Assembly: GCA_030623425.1 (NCBI GenBank)
Contig: JAUXMA010000046.1
Location: 1 to 9,140, forward strand
Direction: 5' to 3'
DNA length: 9,140 nt
From: Rhodospirillaceae bacterium
GTDB taxonomy: Bacteria > Pseudomonadota > Alphaproteobacteria > Rhodospirillales > 2-02-FULL-58-16
This document shows positions 8,165 to 9,140 of the stretch, piece by piece (position 1 is the stretch's first letter; each line of letters begins with the position of its first letter). The position numbers and the translations under genes are program-made. The notes beneath the pieces are model-generated. The model did not search any database and was not told where the DNA came from. It saw nothing but the letters and a program-made list of their open reading frames with translations.

Positions 8165-9140
8165 TTAGGCCTTGGCGGCGGCGGCGACCCCGGCCTTTCG
8201 CGCCGGCGCGCCGATCCGGTGGCGGCGGTCGCTCAGGCTCAAGGCGCCGCCCAACACCATGATCAGGCCGCCCGCCCACATCCAGCCGACCAGCGGGTTG
8301 AAATAGAGCCTGGTGACGAAACCGCCGTCTCCCCCCTCGGCGTCGCCGATCACCGCGTAAAGGTCGCCCAAGAAAGTCGTGTGAATGGCGGCTTCGGTGG
8401 TCGGCGTGCCCTCGACCGGGTAATGGCGTTTTTCCGGATAAAGGGTGGCGATCTCCTCGCCGTCCCGATGCACGCTAAAAGCGCCGCGAGTGGCGACGTA
8501 ATTGACGCCCCGGACCTGGCGGGCACCTTCGAAGGTATAAGCGAAGCCCGCCACCGTGACCGTCTCGCCCGGTTTCATCACCTGGATGCTTTCCACCTTC
8601 CAGGCGCCGGCGCCGGTCATCCCGGCGATGGCTATCGCCAACCCCAGATGCGCGCATGTCATGCCCCAGCTGGCGCGCGGCAGGCGGCCCAAACGGCGCA
8701 GGCTGGCACGGATGGGGCCGCCGAACAGCCTGATCCGTTCGCCCAGATCGACAAACGTGCCGACGAAGAGCCAGGCCGCCAGGCCGCAACCGACCAGGCC
8801 CATGACCGGCCCGTCGCCATGGGCGGCCCAGGCCGCCGCCACCGCCACCATCACCGCCGCGAAGGCGGCTTTCATTCGCATCATGGCCGCCGCCAAATCG
8901 CTCCGCTTCCATGACAACAGGGGCCCGACGGCCATGGCCGCCGCCATCGGCGCCATCAACGGAAGGAAGACGGCGTTGAAGAACGGCGCCCCCACCGAAA
9001 CCTTGCCGCCGCCGATGGCTTCGAGGAGAAGCGGATACAGGGTGCCCAACAGGACGACGGCGGCGGCCGTGCTCATGAACAGGTTGTTGAGCAACAAGCC
9101 GCCCTCGCGGGAGATGGGCTGGAACAGGCCGGTGCTTTTC
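8165..9140 (-). CDS. ccmF: Cytochrome c biogenesis heme lyase subunit CcmF (C-terminal part)
   Basis: CcmF is the inner-membrane core of the system I heme lyase, taking heme from holo-CcmE and joining it to apocytochrome c with CcmH. The gene runs off the right edge; 324 C-terminal residues are visible, about half of a normal 640-660 residue CcmF. They begin in the conserved FQPISREGGLLLNN segment. About six membrane segments can be seen, then a periplasmic domain of roughly 100 residues, then the final helix FNPLVGWMWAGG, a hallmark of the family. His164 of the visible part, in WGMTCAHLGLA, is probably the conserved heme-ligating histidine equivalent to E. coli His491. The reading frame is open from the edge to a TAA stop. 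An NrfE-type paralogue is an alternative. The usual ccmG/ccmH genes do not follow it; dnaB does. Confidence 0.93.
   Translation of the reverse strand, partial: KSTGLFQPISREGGLLLNNLFMSTAAAVVLLGTLYPLLLEAIGGGKVSVGAPFFNAVFLPLMAPMAAAMAVGPLLSWKRSDLAAAMMRMKAAFAAVMVAVAAAWAAHGDGPVMGLVGCGLAAWLFVGTFVDLGERIRLFGGPIRASLRRLGRLPRASWGMTCAHLGLAIAIAGMTGAGAWKVESIQVMKPGETVTVAGFAYTFEGARQVRGVNYVATRGAFSVHRDGEEIATLYPEKRHYPVEGTPTTEAAIHTTFLGDLYAVIGDAEGGDGGFVTRLYFNPLVGWMWAGGLIMVLGGALSLSDRRHRIGAPARKAGVAAAAKA

Noticed and set aside
6443..8914. An 823-codon open frame on the plus strand covering the dnaB, alr and ccmF regions
   Set aside because: It lies antisense to three well-recognised genes, has no recognisable domain, runs straight through the intergenic gap, and is low-complexity (rich in Gly, Asp, Val and Ala). 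Long antisense frames are expected in GC-rich coding DNA.

Overview
The window reads as chromosome of a GC-rich alphaproteobacterium, probably of the Rhodospirillales type. This is inferred from gene order and protein character, not from a database search. All eight protein genes lie on the minus strand, so transcription runs from high to low coordinates. They are housekeeping genes, and I see no mobile element, CRISPR array, defence system or tRNA/rRNA gene. I found no convincing undescribed protein system. The most interesting signals are nucleic-acid structures.

In transcription order: the C-terminal half of ccmF (cytochrome c maturation; enters from the right edge, ends at 8165); a 144-base gap that probably holds the dnaB promoter; dnaB (replicative helicase); alr (alanine racemase); mlaE and mlaF (permease and ATPase of a phospholipid-transport ABC system); a 90-base gap; radA (recombination ATPase); cvpA (small membrane protein); and purF (first committed enzyme of purine synthesis). 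After purF, the last 126 bases contain a long, well-paired inverted repeat that reaches the left edge of the window.

The block from dnaB to purF is tightly packed. dnaB and alr are 16 bases apart, alr/mlaE and mlaE/mlaF each overlap by ATGA, radA/cvpA overlap by 8 bases, and cvpA/purF are 13 bases apart. This suggests one long transcript, or two overlapping ones, joining replication, cell-wall D-alanine supply, envelope lipid transport, DNA repair and purine synthesis. dnaB, alr, radA, cvpA and purF are recalled as common neighbours in alphaproteobacteria. The mlaEF pair between alr and radA and the direct ccmF-dnaB junction are the less standard parts.

Large plus-strand reading frames, one of 823 codons, are shadows of these genes caused by high GC content and are not annotated.
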